Assembly: GCF_003666685.1 (NCBI RefSeq)
Contig: NZ_RCIZ01000001.1
Coordinates: 744,001 to 808,000 of the forward strand
Length of the DNA stretch: 64,000 nt
From: Mesorhizobium sp. YM1C-6-2
Lineage (GTDB): Bacteria; Pseudomonadota; Alphaproteobacteria; Rhizobiales; Rhizobiaceae
Reading direction: 5' to 3'
A program made the position numbers and the translations under genes. How positions within the stretch are numbered: position 1 is the first letter of the stretch; the number at the start of each line of letters is the position of its first letter. Shown one piece after another: positions 1 to 9,045 of this stretch. The notes under the pieces were generated by a model, which saw nothing but the letters and a program-made list of their open reading frames with translations, did not search any database and was not told where the DNA came from.

Positions 1-643
1 GCCCCGCGGTATCGATCAATCGTGCCCGGCGCGCGGTCGCGGCATTGGCCTGGCGGACGGGCTCCTGTGCGGCGCGGTCCCCGAGCGCCGCCAGGCCGAA
101 CAGCACGGCGACGCCGCCGAGCGCCAGCATGCCAAGGTCCGGGTGGAAGGCGAACGCCACCGCGAGATAAAGCGGCAGCCATGGCAGATCACAAAGCGCG
201 ATGGCGGCCGGCGAGCCGATGAAGGCACGCAGGCGGTCGAAATCCTGCATGGGATTCGACTGCTCGGCCTGCCGGTTGGCAGGGGACGCGCCGTACCAGG
301 GCCGTGCGATCGCCAGCCGCGCGACCGCCGGGCCGACCTCGTCGCCGAACCAGTCGGCGATGCGGGTCGAGGCGCGCAGCCTGACGATGTCGAGCGCTGC
401 GAGGCAGAGGTAGATTCCGGCGACGAGAAGGAGAAGCGCCACCAGGGTCGGCACGCTGCGGCTCGTCAAAACCCGGTCATAAACTTGCAGCATGAAGAGG
501 GGGCCGGCGAGGAGAAACAGGTTGAAGACAGCGGAGAGACCGATGAGCCCACCGAAGCCGCGGCGAAGCGCAGCGATGGCCTTCTCCACCCGGTTGGCGG
601 GTTTCGGGCCCGGTCGTCCCGGAAGAGAGAATTTCATGCTCAT
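1..643 (-). CDS. prsD: Type I secretion ABC transporter, PrsD/PrtD-like (partial, N-terminal part)
   Basis: This reading frame begins at 643 and runs off the left edge, so only about 214 residues are visible. Two hydrophobic segments (roughly residues 30-60 and 68-90) include an LAGPLFMLQVYDRVL stretch typical of type I secretion permease/ATPases, and an LCDLPWLPLYL motif follows near residue 158. In rhizobia PrsD with PrsE exports RTX glycanases that trim exopolysaccharide, which fits the large RTX-GH16 gene at 16661-19660. A GAGGG ribosome site lies about 8 nt before the ATG; an alternative in-frame ATG is at 637. The ATPase domain and the expected HlyD-like partner would lie left of the window. 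The family call is firm; the cargo is inferred from context. Confidence 0.85.
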   Translation of the reverse strand, partial: MSMKFSLPGRPGPKPANRVEKAIAALRRGFGGLIGLSAVFNLFLLAGPLFMLQVYDRVLTSRSVPTLVALLLLVAGIYLCLAALDIVRLRASTRIADWFGDEVGPAVARLAIARPWYGASPANRQAEQSNPMQDFDRLRAFIGSPAAIALCDLPWLPLYLAVAFAFHPDLGMLALGGVAVLFGLAALGDRAAQEPVRQANAATARRARLIDTAG

Positions 644-756
644 TTGGCCCTCGGCCGATCGGCGGCGCAGCCGTCATCTGGAAAGGGGCGGACATTGCGT
701 CGGTTCCCGCCAGACCGCGGGAGAGACGACGCTCGATGGAGCGGCGCAACTTTGAT

Positions 757-769
757 GTTGCAGTGCAAC
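757..769. promoter_or_regulatory. EPS-locus palindromic operator motif, copy 1
   Basis: The sequence GTTGCAGTGCAAC is a perfect 13-bp palindrome around a central G. Near copies occur at 5068-5080, 16373-16385, 21468-21480 and 21613-21625, all upstream of EPS genes. This copy lies 114 bp upstream of the T1SS start and 361 bp upstream of the export gene. The binding factor is unknown. Confidence 0.55.
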
Positions 770-822
770 CTGATTGGAAGAGTTACAGAATGTTAGCTAT
801 TCGTAAAGGGACAAATGATGAG

Positions 823-839
823 GTGACGGCATCCGTCAC
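823..839. promoter_or_regulatory. Perfect 17-bp palindrome
   Basis: GTGACGG and CCGTCAC face each other across a CAT spacer. It sits between the divergent EPS and secretion genes, about 290 bp before the export gene start. It could be an operator for a dimeric regulator. No second copy was recognised in the window. Confidence 0.4.
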
Positions 840-1129
840 AATACAGGCAATCGGATCGAGACAGGCTGAGAATGTGAGGTCCGAGCATGAACGTCAATTT
901 ATATTATAAATCGATAATGATTTTGATTTGGCCCGGAAGGACTGCGGTTCTACGGTTTTTCTTCATGCCTGGTGCCGACAGGGAGCTTGTTCGGAGCGCA
1001 TCATTGTTGTGTGATCGATCGGCAACACCAATTTTTGAATTAGCCGCCATACGCATTTGATGGAGATTCAGGACTCCGCAATTGTGCGGTGCACATATAG
1101 GCTTCAGCGGGGGCTGAGGAGACGCAAGT

Positions 1130-2281
1130 TTGTACCAGTCCATTTCGATCCCCGCATCGATCCTGTTCGTTTGTTCGCTTGTCGTGTCGGGGTGCACCGC
1201 TCTCCCGTCAGCAGGCCCTGAGGTCGGAAGCAGCAGCTACGCAGCCGTCAATAAGCCGTCGAGTGCACCGCACGCGGTCGTCAACGTAACGCCCGAGACC
1301 ATCCGTGTCGTCGAGAAGTGGGAGCCCAGCTCCGGCTTGGGCAGCTTCCGCGGCCCCGGCGCCCAGAGCATCCGCATCGGCGTCGGCGATGTCGTCGGCG
1401 TGACCATCTTCGAAGCCAGCCCCGGCGGTCTGTTCATTCCGCTGGAATCGACCAACAGCGCCGGCAATTTCGTCAACCTGCCCGACCAGAAGGTCGACAG
1501 CGCGGGCAACATTTCCGTGCCTTACGCCGGGTCGATCAAGGCGGCCGGCCAGGAGCCGGCTGCCGTCCAGCGCGTCATCGAGCAGCGGCTGGCGAGCCGC
1601 GCCATCGAGCCGCAGGCGGTGGTGGCGGTGAAATCGCAGACCTCCTCCGAGGTCAGCGTGCTCGGCGACGTCAACGCGCCGTCGAAATTCGCGGTCAACG
1701 CGGACGGCGAGCGCATCCTCGACGTCATCGCCAAGGCCGGCGGACCCAAGCAGCCGGGCTACGAGACCTACGTCACGCTGCAGCGCGGCAAGAAGAAGGC
1801 GACCATCTATTTCCAGAAACTCGTCCGCGAGCCCTCGAACAACATCTACGTGCTGCCCAACGACACCATCTACGTCTATCGCGAGCCGCACGCCTTCATG
1901 GCCTTCGGTGCTTCCGGCGAGAACGGGCGCTTCGATTTCGCCGACGAGACGATCAGCCTGTCGGACGCGCTGGGCAAGGCCGGCGGCCTGCTCGATACCC
2001 GCGCGAATCCGGGCGCCGTGCTGGTTTACCGCACCGAGGACCGCAAGACCGCGGCCAAGCTCGGCGTGCCGGTCGAAAAATTCCCGGATGACCACATTCC
2101 TGTCATCTATCGATTCGACCTTCGCGACCCAGGCGGCTTCTTCCTCGCCTCGTCCTTCCCGGTTCGCAACAAGGACGTGATCTATATCGGCAACGCCGCG
2201 ATCGTGAAGTTCATGAAGTTCATCACCGTCGTTGGGGCAACGACATCAGCGGCATCTGCCGGGCGTAACGTCATAGAGTAG
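1130..2281 (+). CDS. Outer-membrane polysaccharide export lipoprotein (Wza/OPX family)
   Basis: The 383-residue protein starts with a lipoprotein signal peptide; the lipobox LVVSGC puts the lipid-bearing Cys at residue 22. A polysaccharide export (Poly_export) domain follows around residues 80-165, then SLBB-like repeats (about 170-240 and 260-370). OPX proteins form the outer-membrane exit channel for Wzy-dependent polymers and pair with the inner-membrane BY-kinase, here encoded at 21641-23953. A TTG start at 1130 is chosen because a GAGGAG site sits about 8 nt upstream and the signal peptide begins directly after it. It opens the rightward EPS gene series. Confidence 0.88.
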   Translation: MYQSISIPASILFVCSLVVSGCTALPSAGPEVGSSSYAAVNKPSSAPHAVVNVTPETIRVVEKWEPSSGLGSFRGPGAQSIRIGVGDVVGVTIFEASPGGLFIPLESTNSAGNFVNLPDQKVDSAGNISVPYAGSIKAAGQEPAAVQRVIEQRLASRAIEPQAVVAVKSQTSSEVSVLGDVNAPSKFAVNADGERILDVIAKAGGPKQPGYETYVTLQRGKKKATIYFQKLVREPSNNIYVLPNDTIYVYREPHAFMAFGASGENGRFDFADETISLSDALGKAGGLLDTRANPGAVLVYRTEDRKTAAKLGVPVEKFPDDHIPVIYRFDLRDPGGFFLASSFPVRNKDVIYIGNAAIVKFMKFITVVGATTSAASAGRNVIE

Positions 2282-2422
2282 GGAGAGGGCAAGGGAGCTT
2301 GAAAGAGAGGTAGCCGAGCGGATGATTTTTGAAATGCCTGGCAAGGGGATGACGATCGCATCCGCCCTGGCTGCAGGAGCAATACGGACAGGTTCCTTCC
2401 CGAACGGGGAGGAACCGAGGCC

Positions 2423-3562
2423 ATGATCTTCCTGATCGCGGTTTTCCTGATCTGCGTACTGCTCGTGCTGCATCCCTACGTCACCTATCCACTGTCGCTG
2501 ATGGTGGTCAGGCGCTTCTGGCCGAAGCCGTTGAACCCGACCCTGCCGGAGCCGACCAGCTTCGCCGTGGTGTGCTGCGTCTACAACGAGCGCGAGGTGA
2601 TCGATCAGAAGATCGAGAACATGCGCGCCGTGCGTGATTCGCTCGGCGACTGCCAGCTCCTGATCCACAGCGACGCGTCGTCCGACGGCACCAACGAGGT
2701 GCTGCAATCGGTCGCGGGCGAGTTCACCCTGTCGCTGGCGGAGGGCCGCAGCGGCAAGAGCGCAGGCATGAACCGCCTGCTGTCGATGACCAAGGCCGAG
2801 GTCGTCATCTACACCGACGCCAACGTGATGATCGACCCGGTCGCGGTGCGCAACCTGCCGCGCTACTTCCGCGACAGGGACGTCGGCTGTGTCACCGGGC
2901 ACCTGGTCTACGAGAATGCCGACGAAAGCCAGACGGCCAAGGTCGGCACGCTCTACTGGAAGCACGAGGAATGGGTGAAGCAGCTCGAAAGCGACACCGG
3001 TTCGGTGATGGGCGCCGACGGCTCGCTCTTCGCGATCCGCCGGGAACTGCACCGGCCGACGCCGGCTGACATCATCGACGATTTCTTCACCTCCATGTCG
3101 ATCCTCTGCTCGGGGTACCGGCTGGTGCGCGGCGACGATTTTGTCGCCTATGAGCGGGCGGCGACCGTTCGCGGCGACGAATTCCGCCGCAAGGTGCGCA
3201 TCGCCTGCCGTGCCTTCAACTGCCATCGCCTGCTGTGGCCGAAGATCGCCAGGCTGGACGGGTTGTCGGTCTACAAATATTTGTCGCACAAATATCTGCG
3301 CTGGCTCGCCGGCTACTTCCTCGTCGTCGGCGCGGCGGCGTCCGCCATGATCGTGCTTGGCGCGTTCGGAGTGCTGCCTTTCGTCGTCTACCTGCTGGTC
3401 CTTGCGGCTGCGGCTTTCGCGGCGGACCGCTTCGATCTGCCGGTGATGACCAGCCTGTGGGAGATCATGGTCGCGATGTGGGCGACCGCGATCGGCGTCT
3501 ACAAGTCGCTGCGCGGCGAGCGCTTCCAGACATGGACGATCGCATCTTCGACGCGCAAGTAG
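2423..3562 (+). CDS. Membrane-anchored GT2 glycosyltransferase
   Basis: This 379-residue family 2 glycosyltransferase has an N-terminal transmembrane helix (residues 1-28), a GT-A domain (about 45-290) and a C-terminal hydrophobic region (about 295-350). Seen motifs are CVYNERE, an IHSDASSDGT nucleotide-binding segment, the TDANV metal-binding motif, GADGSLFAIRR and the IDDFF acceptor-site segment. It should add one sugar to the lipid-linked repeat unit at the inner membrane. It is clearly paralogous to the gene at 20246-21394 (same order of motifs and an RxQTWT-like end), so the two probably make related linkages. The sugar donor cannot be read from sequence. Confidence 0.85.
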   Translation: MIFLIAVFLICVLLVLHPYVTYPLSLMVVRRFWPKPLNPTLPEPTSFAVVCCVYNEREVIDQKIENMRAVRDSLGDCQLLIHSDASSDGTNEVLQSVAGEFTLSLAEGRSGKSAGMNRLLSMTKAEVVIYTDANVMIDPVAVRNLPRYFRDRDVGCVTGHLVYENADESQTAKVGTLYWKHEEWVKQLESDTGSVMGADGSLFAIRRELHRPTPADIIDDFFTSMSILCSGYRLVRGDDFVAYERAATVRGDEFRRKVRIACRAFNCHRLLWPKIARLDGLSVYKYLSHKYLRWLAGYFLVVGAAASAMIVLGAFGVLPFVVYLLVLAAAAFAADRFDLPVMTSLWEIMVAMWATAIGVYKSLRGERFQTWTIASSTRK

Positions 3563-3593
3563 ACGCAGCGGGAGGTCGGGAGGCTGACGGTTG

Positions 3594-3621
3594 GATCGCA
3601 TGTCCGCTCGGGCATGCGATC
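3594..3621. terminator. Strong stem-loop after the GT2 gene
   Basis: Nine-base arms GATCGCATG and CATGCGATC can pair, with further pairing inside the 10-nt spacer. It lies 31 nt past the stop of the GT2 gene. There is no T-run, so it may be a transcript-stabilising or weak termination hairpin rather than a canonical terminator. Confidence 0.45.
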
Positions 3622-3647
3622 TGAATTCTGATTGAGCATCGGATGAT

Positions 3648-3672
3648 CCGAAAACCGATTTCGATTTTTCGG
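3648..3672. repeat. Rhizobial palindromic intergenic repeat fragment
   Basis: Arms CCGAAAA (3648-3654) and TTTTCGG (3666-3672) flank a short spacer within a context resembling the small palindromic repeats scattered between genes in Rhizobiales. It lies in the gap before the flippase gene. The assignment is by resemblance; copy number in the genome cannot be seen here. Confidence 0.45.
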
Positions 3673-3715
3673 TCAGATGTACTGACGGGCGCGAGGCCTT
3701 CGCGATGATATCCGC

Positions 3716-5017
3716 TTGAACGAGATCGTGGTGAAAAGCCGCGCGCAACGGCTGGTCGGGCTGGCGACCGGCTTCGGCGCGCTGCATGTCGCGCATACCG
3801 GGCTGAACCTCGCCTTCACGCTGGTGCAGCTGCTGGTGCTGGCGCGCGGGCTCGACCAATCCCGCTATGCCGAGATCGTCTTCCTGACGGCGGTCGGCTT
3901 CTACGTGCAGCCGATCGACCAGGCGATCGGGCGGGCGAACTACATGGCGCTTCGCCCGCGCTCGCTCGGGGTCGCCGGCGGCGGTCCTGGCGGCGAGGTA
4001 TTTCGCTTTCTCGGCGCGCAGGCGGCGCTGCTGACCGTTCTGTCCTTCCTGATACCGGCATGGTTCGGTCTCGACGACCCGGTCCGCTATCTCGGCAACG
4101 CCCTCTATCTGTTCGGCTGCCTGTTCACCGCCTACTGGTCGTTCGACCTGCAGTCGACCGTGTGGTCGGCCGATCTCGGCCGCCAGTTCGCCTTCATCTC
4201 GATCATCCGACGGCTGCTCTTCATCGCCGCCCTCGGCCTGTTCTGGACGACCGACAGCTTCCTGCTGTTCGGCGTGGCGACGACCGTCATCGTCATCGCG
4301 TTCATGGCCGTGCTCGCCAGCATGCTGAGGGGGTCGGCCATCTGGGGCCTGCGTTCAGCGCCGGTGACGCGCGGCGGCATCGTCGCCCACTGGAAACGGT
4401 TCTGGGCGTCGCTGGTCTTCGCCCTCTCGGAACTCTTCGTCCTGAACTCGCCATATGCGGTGGTCACGGTGCTGCTCGGCGTCGGGCCGGCGCTGGTGAT
4501 GTTCGACAGCGTCATGAAGGTCTGCCGGTTGGCGATGGCGGGAACGCGCACGCTGGCCGAGATTTTCCTGCCCCGCATCAGCCGGCAGCTTCTCGGCGGC
4601 GAGATGCCGCAGGCGCGGCGCGGGCTTTTCCTGGTGATAGCGCTCTGCGTCGCGGCGAGCGCGGTGCCCGCCCTCGCCGTCCTGCTGTTCGGACAGGAGA
4701 TATTCGACCTGCTGCTCGGGCAGAACAACGTCGTCCCGGCGGCGGCGACGCCGGTTGCGGCGCTGATCGTGCTGATCAGCGGCTTCTACCAGCCGGCGAC
4801 GCTCTTCCTGAGCTATCTCAATGCCGCCAGGCTTATCCGTCGCGTCGCGCAATTCGCTTTCGCGGGCGCTGCCGTCTACGTGCTTCTGGTGTGGGCGAGC
4901 GGCGCCGATCCCGTTGCGCTGCTCTGGATCTACGCCGTGTTCTTCGCCTCCGTCTCTCTGATTTCGATCATCTGCTCGGCGAGGATAGAGCCATGGGATT
5001 CAGGCCGGGATGGATAA
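3716..5017 (+). CDS. MOP-superfamily polysaccharide flippase (Wzx-like)
   Basis: A 433-residue, very hydrophobic protein with about 12 predicted membrane helices along its length and short charged loops, the layout of MOP/PST polysaccharide exporters. It probably flips an undecaprenyl-linked oligosaccharide across the inner membrane. The start is a TTG at 3716 without a strong ribosome site, so the exact N-terminus is uncertain; a nearby GTG is possible. A second flippase of the same superfamily is encoded at 7582-9045, so one of them may serve a precursor or modified unit. No sequence motif distinguishes the substrates. Confidence 0.75.
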   Translation: MNEIVVKSRAQRLVGLATGFGALHVAHTGLNLAFTLVQLLVLARGLDQSRYAEIVFLTAVGFYVQPIDQAIGRANYMALRPRSLGVAGGGPGGEVFRFLGAQAALLTVLSFLIPAWFGLDDPVRYLGNALYLFGCLFTAYWSFDLQSTVWSADLGRQFAFISIIRRLLFIAALGLFWTTDSFLLFGVATTVIVIAFMAVLASMLRGSAIWGLRSAPVTRGGIVAHWKRFWASLVFALSELFVLNSPYAVVTVLLGVGPALVMFDSVMKVCRLAMAGTRTLAEIFLPRISRQLLGGEMPQARRGLFLVIALCVAASAVPALAVLLFGQEIFDLLLGQNNVVPAAATPVAALIVLISGFYQPATLFLSYLNAARLIRRVAQFAFAGAAVYVLLVWASGADPVALLWIYAVFFASVSLISIICSARIEPWDSGRDG

Positions 5018-5067
5018 GGGTGACGGGTATGCGTCTTCTCGCCACTTTTCTGTTGCATCATCGATAT

Positions 5068-5080
5068 GTTGCAGTGCAAT
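5068..5080. promoter_or_regulatory. EPS-locus palindromic operator motif, copy 2
   Basis: GTTGCAGTGCAAT matches copy 1 at 12 of 13 positions. It lies in the 192-bp gap after the flippase and 130 bp upstream of the next GT2 gene, which suggests a separate promoter for the 5210-12207 operon. Confidence 0.55.
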
Positions 5081-5209
5081 ATAGATCAACGTGGTGGGGC
5101 AAACCGCGGGCGAGAGCCCGAGCGGACCACAGTCAAATCCTACCGGCACGTTCGAGGCCGGCCCATTGTTTGGGACGATTTGTCTTTGGGCCGCCCAAAG
5201 AGGTAGGTT

Positions 5210-6178
5210 GTGCCGAAATTCACCGCTATTCTTCCGCTCTACAATAAAGCCGATACGATCAACCGCGCCATATCTTCGGTGCTGGCGCAGACTATCGGCG
5301 AGTGCGAGATCATAATCGTCGACGACGGCAGCACCGACGGCAGCGTCGAAAGGATCGACAAGACATATCTTCCCTCGATCAGGCTGGTGCAGCAGCCCAA
5401 TGCGGGGCCGGGGAAGGCGCGTAACGTCGGGGCAGCACTGGCGACGGGCGAATTCCTGACCTTTCTGGACGCCGACGACGCCTGGGAGCCGGGTTTTCTC
5501 GAAGCGGCCGGGGCCGCGCTCGAAGCGCATCCTGACTGCGCCGCCTATGTCGCTGCCTATTCGTCGACGCAGAAGCAGATTCACGAGGACATCCTGCTCA
5601 GGGTGATTCCCGAGACGGGACCGCGCACCATCGACGGGTTCAACAAGCCCGCGGACATGAAGGCCTATGTCGACTGTTTCCACTCGAGCTCGTCGGTCGT
5701 GCGGCGCGAGACGTTCGAGCGCTATGGCGGCTACTATGACCAGGACCGCTGCGTGTATGGCGAGGATTCCTATTTCTGGCTGCAGGTCGCGCTCGGCGAA
5801 CATGTCTATTTCGACCGCACCGTGCTGACGCACTTTCACGTCGAGGATTCCAGCCTTGGCGTGAAGCAGAAGGGCCGGCATCCGCGCCGGCCGGCGCTCG
5901 TTCATCCACAGCCGCTGCGGGAGAGCTGCCCGCCGGAGCGGCGCGCGCAACTTGAGACATTGCTCGCCTTCCTGCGCCTGATCGAAACGCAGAAGCTCGT
6001 CGCGCAAGGCAAGTTCCACGACATCGGCTGGCTGCGTCGCGCCTTTCCCTGGCCGGCCGGCGTGCCCAGCCCGGTGATTGCGCTGCGCGAGGTGCGCGTG
6101 AGCGCGCTGCGCCTCGTGAACCGCGGCAGGTCTCTCTTCACACCGCCCGGCGACAACTCGGCGGTGCCCAACGGATGA
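5210..6178 (+). CDS. GT2 glycosyltransferase of EPS assembly
   Basis: A 322-residue cytosolic GT-A glycosyltransferase. The N-terminal half carries LPLYNKADTI, the IVDDGSTDGS nucleotide-binding motif (about residues 35-45) and the LDADDAW metal-binding motif (about 88-94); YGEDSYFW near residue 185 is the ED acceptor motif. The C-terminal 90 residues are basic and may associate with the membrane. A GTG start at 5210 is supported by an AGAGG site 5-9 nt upstream. It is first in an EPS operon running to 12207. Donor and linkage are unknown; ExoO/ExoU/ExoW-type enzymes are the nearest functional analogues. Confidence 0.85.
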   Translation: MPKFTAILPLYNKADTINRAISSVLAQTIGECEIIIVDDGSTDGSVERIDKTYLPSIRLVQQPNAGPGKARNVGAALATGEFLTFLDADDAWEPGFLEAAGAALEAHPDCAAYVAAYSSTQKQIHEDILLRVIPETGPRTIDGFNKPADMKAYVDCFHSSSSVVRRETFERYGGYYDQDRCVYGEDSYFWLQVALGEHVYFDRTVLTHFHVEDSSLGVKQKGRHPRRPALVHPQPLRESCPPERRAQLETLLAFLRLIETQKLVAQGKFHDIGWLRRAFPWPAGVPSPVIALREVRVSALRLVNRGRSLFTPPGDNSAVPNG

Positions 6179-6239
6179 ACTGCCTGGGACGGAATCGGGC
6201 GGCACATCCGGGGCAGGGGACGTTTGCAGGTTCGGTGGC

Positions 6240-7562
6240 ATGACCCTGACAGCGGACGCCTTTCGACCATTGCCCGCTGCCGACGCGGCGCCGCAAGCGC
6301 GCGCGGCAGACATGGATTTCGTCGTCAAGGTCTTCACGATCGAGATGGTGATCGTGGTCGTAACGCAGAAAATCGCGGTGCCGATCGGCGGCGCCGAGAC
6401 GAGCCAGGTCGCGCTGGCGCTGCTCGTCCATGCCGGGGCGCTGACGCTGCTGGCCCTTCGCGGTCTGCTGAGGATCAGCAAGCATTCGCTCGTGCTGTTC
6501 TGCGGCTTCACCTTCGTGGCGGGCTTCTCGGCAGTCGTGCTCGCCAGTCCGAGCTACTCGGTGATGTCGCTGCTGCTGCTGATCATCATCTCGGCGTTCT
6601 ACCTGTTCCGCGTCCAGCTCGATTGGGAGCACTACCTGAAGTGGCTCGCCAATTTCCAGCTGATCGCGGTGGCCGCCGCCGGGCTGCTGTTCTTCAACTG
6701 GGCGACCCAGTTCATCGGCCTCGGTATCGTCGACCTCAATTCCCTGATACCGAGAAGGCTCCTCTACCTGCACTACAACTACATCCAGCCGATCCACTGG
6801 GGATCGCCCTGGATGAAGCCGAATGCCGTCTTCTTCCTGGAGACGTCGCACATCTCGCAATTCATCGCGATGGCGATCGTCATCGAGCTGACCTGCTTCT
6901 TCCGCATAAGATACCTCGCCTTTCTCGGCGCGGCGCTGCTGTCGAGCTTCGGCGGAACCGGCATGATGACACTGGCGCTCACCGTGCCGTTCCTGCTCGG
7001 CCGGGTGCCGAGGGGTCTCATATTCGCGGGCATCCTGGCGTTGCCGATCGCCTATATCGGCGCCAGTTCGATCGGGCTGACCAGCAATATCGAAAGCCGC
7101 ATCGGCGAGTTCGGGGCGCGGGGCACCAGCGGCGAGATGCGGTTCTCGCGGCCGGCCGAGGCGGTGGTCGACGCCATGTTCGGCGACGAGACCGATCTCT
7201 TCATCGGCAAGGGCGCCGGTTCCATGCCGAAGGGACAGTCGCAGCTCGGCGCGAACTTCGCCTGGGCGCCCTATTCGAAGGTCTTCGTCGAATACGGCAT
7301 CGTGGCGTTCGCTTTCTGGGCGCTTCTCATCATCACCGCGATGTTCGGCCACGGGGTGCCGTTCGCCATCTCTTGGGTGGTCTTCCTGCAGTACCAGTTC
7401 ATGAACGGCTCGCTGAACGTCCCCCTGCACACGATCTACGCGATGCTCCTGGCCGGCGGCGTCATGGTGGCGCGCAACGCGTCCCGCACGGCCGGTCCGG
7501 CAGGCGGGTTCGGGCAGTTGCGCCTTCCGCTTGCCGGTGGGCCGGCGACGGCGCGCGCATAG
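6240..7562 (+). CDS. Wzy-like EPS polymerase (polytopic membrane protein)
   Basis: A 440-residue protein with about ten or more hydrophobic helices and a larger loop around residues 265-320 (rich in G, R and E, with SNIESRIGEFGARGTSGE). This layout and its position between a glycosyltransferase and a flippase indicate a Wzy or ExoQ-like polymerase that joins repeat units on the periplasmic face. Such proteins share little sequence identity, so the call rests on topology and neighbours. It sits 61 nt after the GT2 gene and about 20 nt before the second flippase gene. Confidence 0.65.
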   Translation: MTLTADAFRPLPAADAAPQARAADMDFVVKVFTIEMVIVVVTQKIAVPIGGAETSQVALALLVHAGALTLLALRGLLRISKHSLVLFCGFTFVAGFSAVVLASPSYSVMSLLLLIIISAFYLFRVQLDWEHYLKWLANFQLIAVAAAGLLFFNWATQFIGLGIVDLNSLIPRRLLYLHYNYIQPIHWGSPWMKPNAVFFLETSHISQFIAMAIVIELTCFFRIRYLAFLGAALLSSFGGTGMMTLALTVPFLLGRVPRGLIFAGILALPIAYIGASSIGLTSNIESRIGEFGARGTSGEMRFSRPAEAVVDAMFGDETDLFIGKGAGSMPKGQSQLGANFAWAPYSKVFVEYGIVAFAFWALLIITAMFGHGVPFAISWVVFLQYQFMNGSLNVPLHTIYAMLLAGGVMVARNASRTAGPAGGFGQLRLPLAGGPATARA

Positions 7563-7581
7563 GCGATTGGCTGGTCGAACG

Positions 7582-9045
7582 ATGGCGCTGAAGCAACAGG
7601 TTTTCATAGGCTCGGTGTGGAGCCTTGCCGGCACGGCCGGCCAGCAGACGGTGAACTTCATCCTGTTCGTCATGTTGGCGCGGCTGCTGTCGCCGAGCGA
7701 CTTCGGCGTGATGGCGATCGCGGCGGTGGTGATCGATCTGCTGGCGCTGATCGGCTGCCTGGGCCAGGTGCAGGCGCTGGTGCAGCGCGAAGAACTCGAC
7801 GACACGGCCGCCAGCACCAGCTTCTGGATGCTCCAGGCATTCGGGCTGGCGATGACGGCGATCGTGTTCTTCAGCGCGCCGCTGGTGGCGTCCGTCTTCG
7901 CGATGCCCTCGCTGACGCCGGTCCTGCAACTGCTGTCGCCGATCTGCCTGCTGCAGACGCTGAGCGCCGTGCATGAGGCGTGGCTGCGACGGTCGTTCGG
8001 CTTCAAGTGGCTGGCCGCCCGCATGGTGACGGCGTCGATACTGGGCGGCATCGCCTCCGTCGGCATGGCGCTCTACGGCTTCGGCATCTACGCGATGGTC
8101 GGCCAGCGTCTGCTCATCGCCTTCGTGCTCGCCGTGATGGTGTGGTGGAGCCTGCCGTGGCGGCCGAAGTGGCGCTGGGCAACGGCGGATGCGCTGTCGC
8201 TCGCCCGCGTCGGCACCGATGTCAGCCTGGTCACCTTCCTGCAGATCGCCAACGTCCGCATCATCGACGTCGCCGTCGGTTATCTGTTCGGCCCCCACGT
8301 ACTCGGCCAGTTGCGCATCGCCTGGAAGCTCTTCGACTTCGTCATGGCGATCGCGGTGCAGCCTGTCGTCAACGTCTCGCTGACGGCGCTGAGCCGGCTG
8401 CAGCACAACACGGCGGCGATGGCCAGCGCCACGGTGCGCCTGATCGGCGTGTCGGGTACTGCGCTCTACCCGCTGTTCTTCGGCATCGCCATCGTCGCGC
8501 CGGATGTCGTTCCGAGCCTTTTCGGTGACGAATGGGGCGACGCGATCCTGTTCATCCAGATCCTCGCGCCGATCTCCGTGGCCGCAACGATCAACTACTT
8601 CCTGAGCTCGGCGCTGACTGCTGCCGGCCGCACGCGCTGGATTCTCTGGCAGGCGCTCGGACAGGTGGTGCTCGCCATCGCCCTGACCGTCGTGTCGGCG
8701 CCGTTCGGCGTCGTGCCGGTGCTCATTGCCAACGTCATCCGCGCCAGCGTCATCGCGCTGGTCAATGTCTGGCTGCTGAAGGTCGCGATCGGGGCGGCGC
8801 CCGCCATGCTCGGCCGCGCCCTGATGCCGCCGCTGGTCGCTGCCCTCGCGATGACGGCGGTGCTCGTCGTTGCGCGTCCGCTCTTCCTCGAGCTTTCCGA
8901 CATCGCGCTGCTGCGCGCCATTGCAACCGCAATCACCGGCGCGGTGCTTTTCGTTTCGTTGCTCTGGTTCGGCTTCCCGTCGTGGCGCCGCAACATGCAC
9001 ATGGAACTGAAGCCCCTGTTCGCCGGAAAAAGAGCGAGTTCCTGA
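7582..9045 (+). CDS. Lipopolysaccharide/EPS flippase of the MOP family (ExoT/WzxC-like)
   Basis: A 487-residue protein with about 12-14 membrane helices. Its N-terminus (SVWSLAGTAGQQTVNFILF followed by LARLLSPSDFGVMAIA) is the hallmark of polysaccharide-transport family members such as WzxC and ExoT. The ATG at 7582 is preferred because the homologous region begins right after it; the frame is open further upstream into the previous gene. Its stop overlaps the next start (TGATG at 9043-9047), indicating translational coupling to the pyruvyltransferase. Confidence 0.85.
   Translation: MALKQQVFIGSVWSLAGTAGQQTVNFILFVMLARLLSPSDFGVMAIAAVVIDLLALIGCLGQVQALVQREELDDTAASTSFWMLQAFGLAMTAIVFFSAPLVASVFAMPSLTPVLQLLSPICLLQTLSAVHEAWLRRSFGFKWLAARMVTASILGGIASVGMALYGFGIYAMVGQRLLIAFVLAVMVWWSLPWRPKWRWATADALSLARVGTDVSLVTFLQIANVRIIDVAVGYLFGPHVLGQLRIAWKLFDFVMAIAVQPVVNVSLTALSRLQHNTAAMASATVRLIGVSGTALYPLFFGIAIVAPDVVPSLFGDEWGDAILFIQILAPISVAATINYFLSSALTAAGRTRWILWQALGQVVLAIALTVVSAPFGVVPVLIANVIRASVIALVNVWLLKVAIGAAPAMLGRALMPPLVAALAMTAVLVVARPLFLELSDIALLRAIATAITGAVLFVSLLWFGFPSWRRNMHMELKPLFAGKRASS

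Larger units (their letters stand above)
644..1129. other. Divergent intergenic region between T1SS gene and EPS export gene
   Basis: This 486-bp gap separates the leftward secretion gene from the rightward EPS operon. It holds two perfect palindromes (757-769 and 823-839) and an AT-rich island around 895-940, unusual in this GC-rich sequence. A region with regulatory sites for both directions is likely. No convincing small ORF was seen. Confidence 0.6.
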
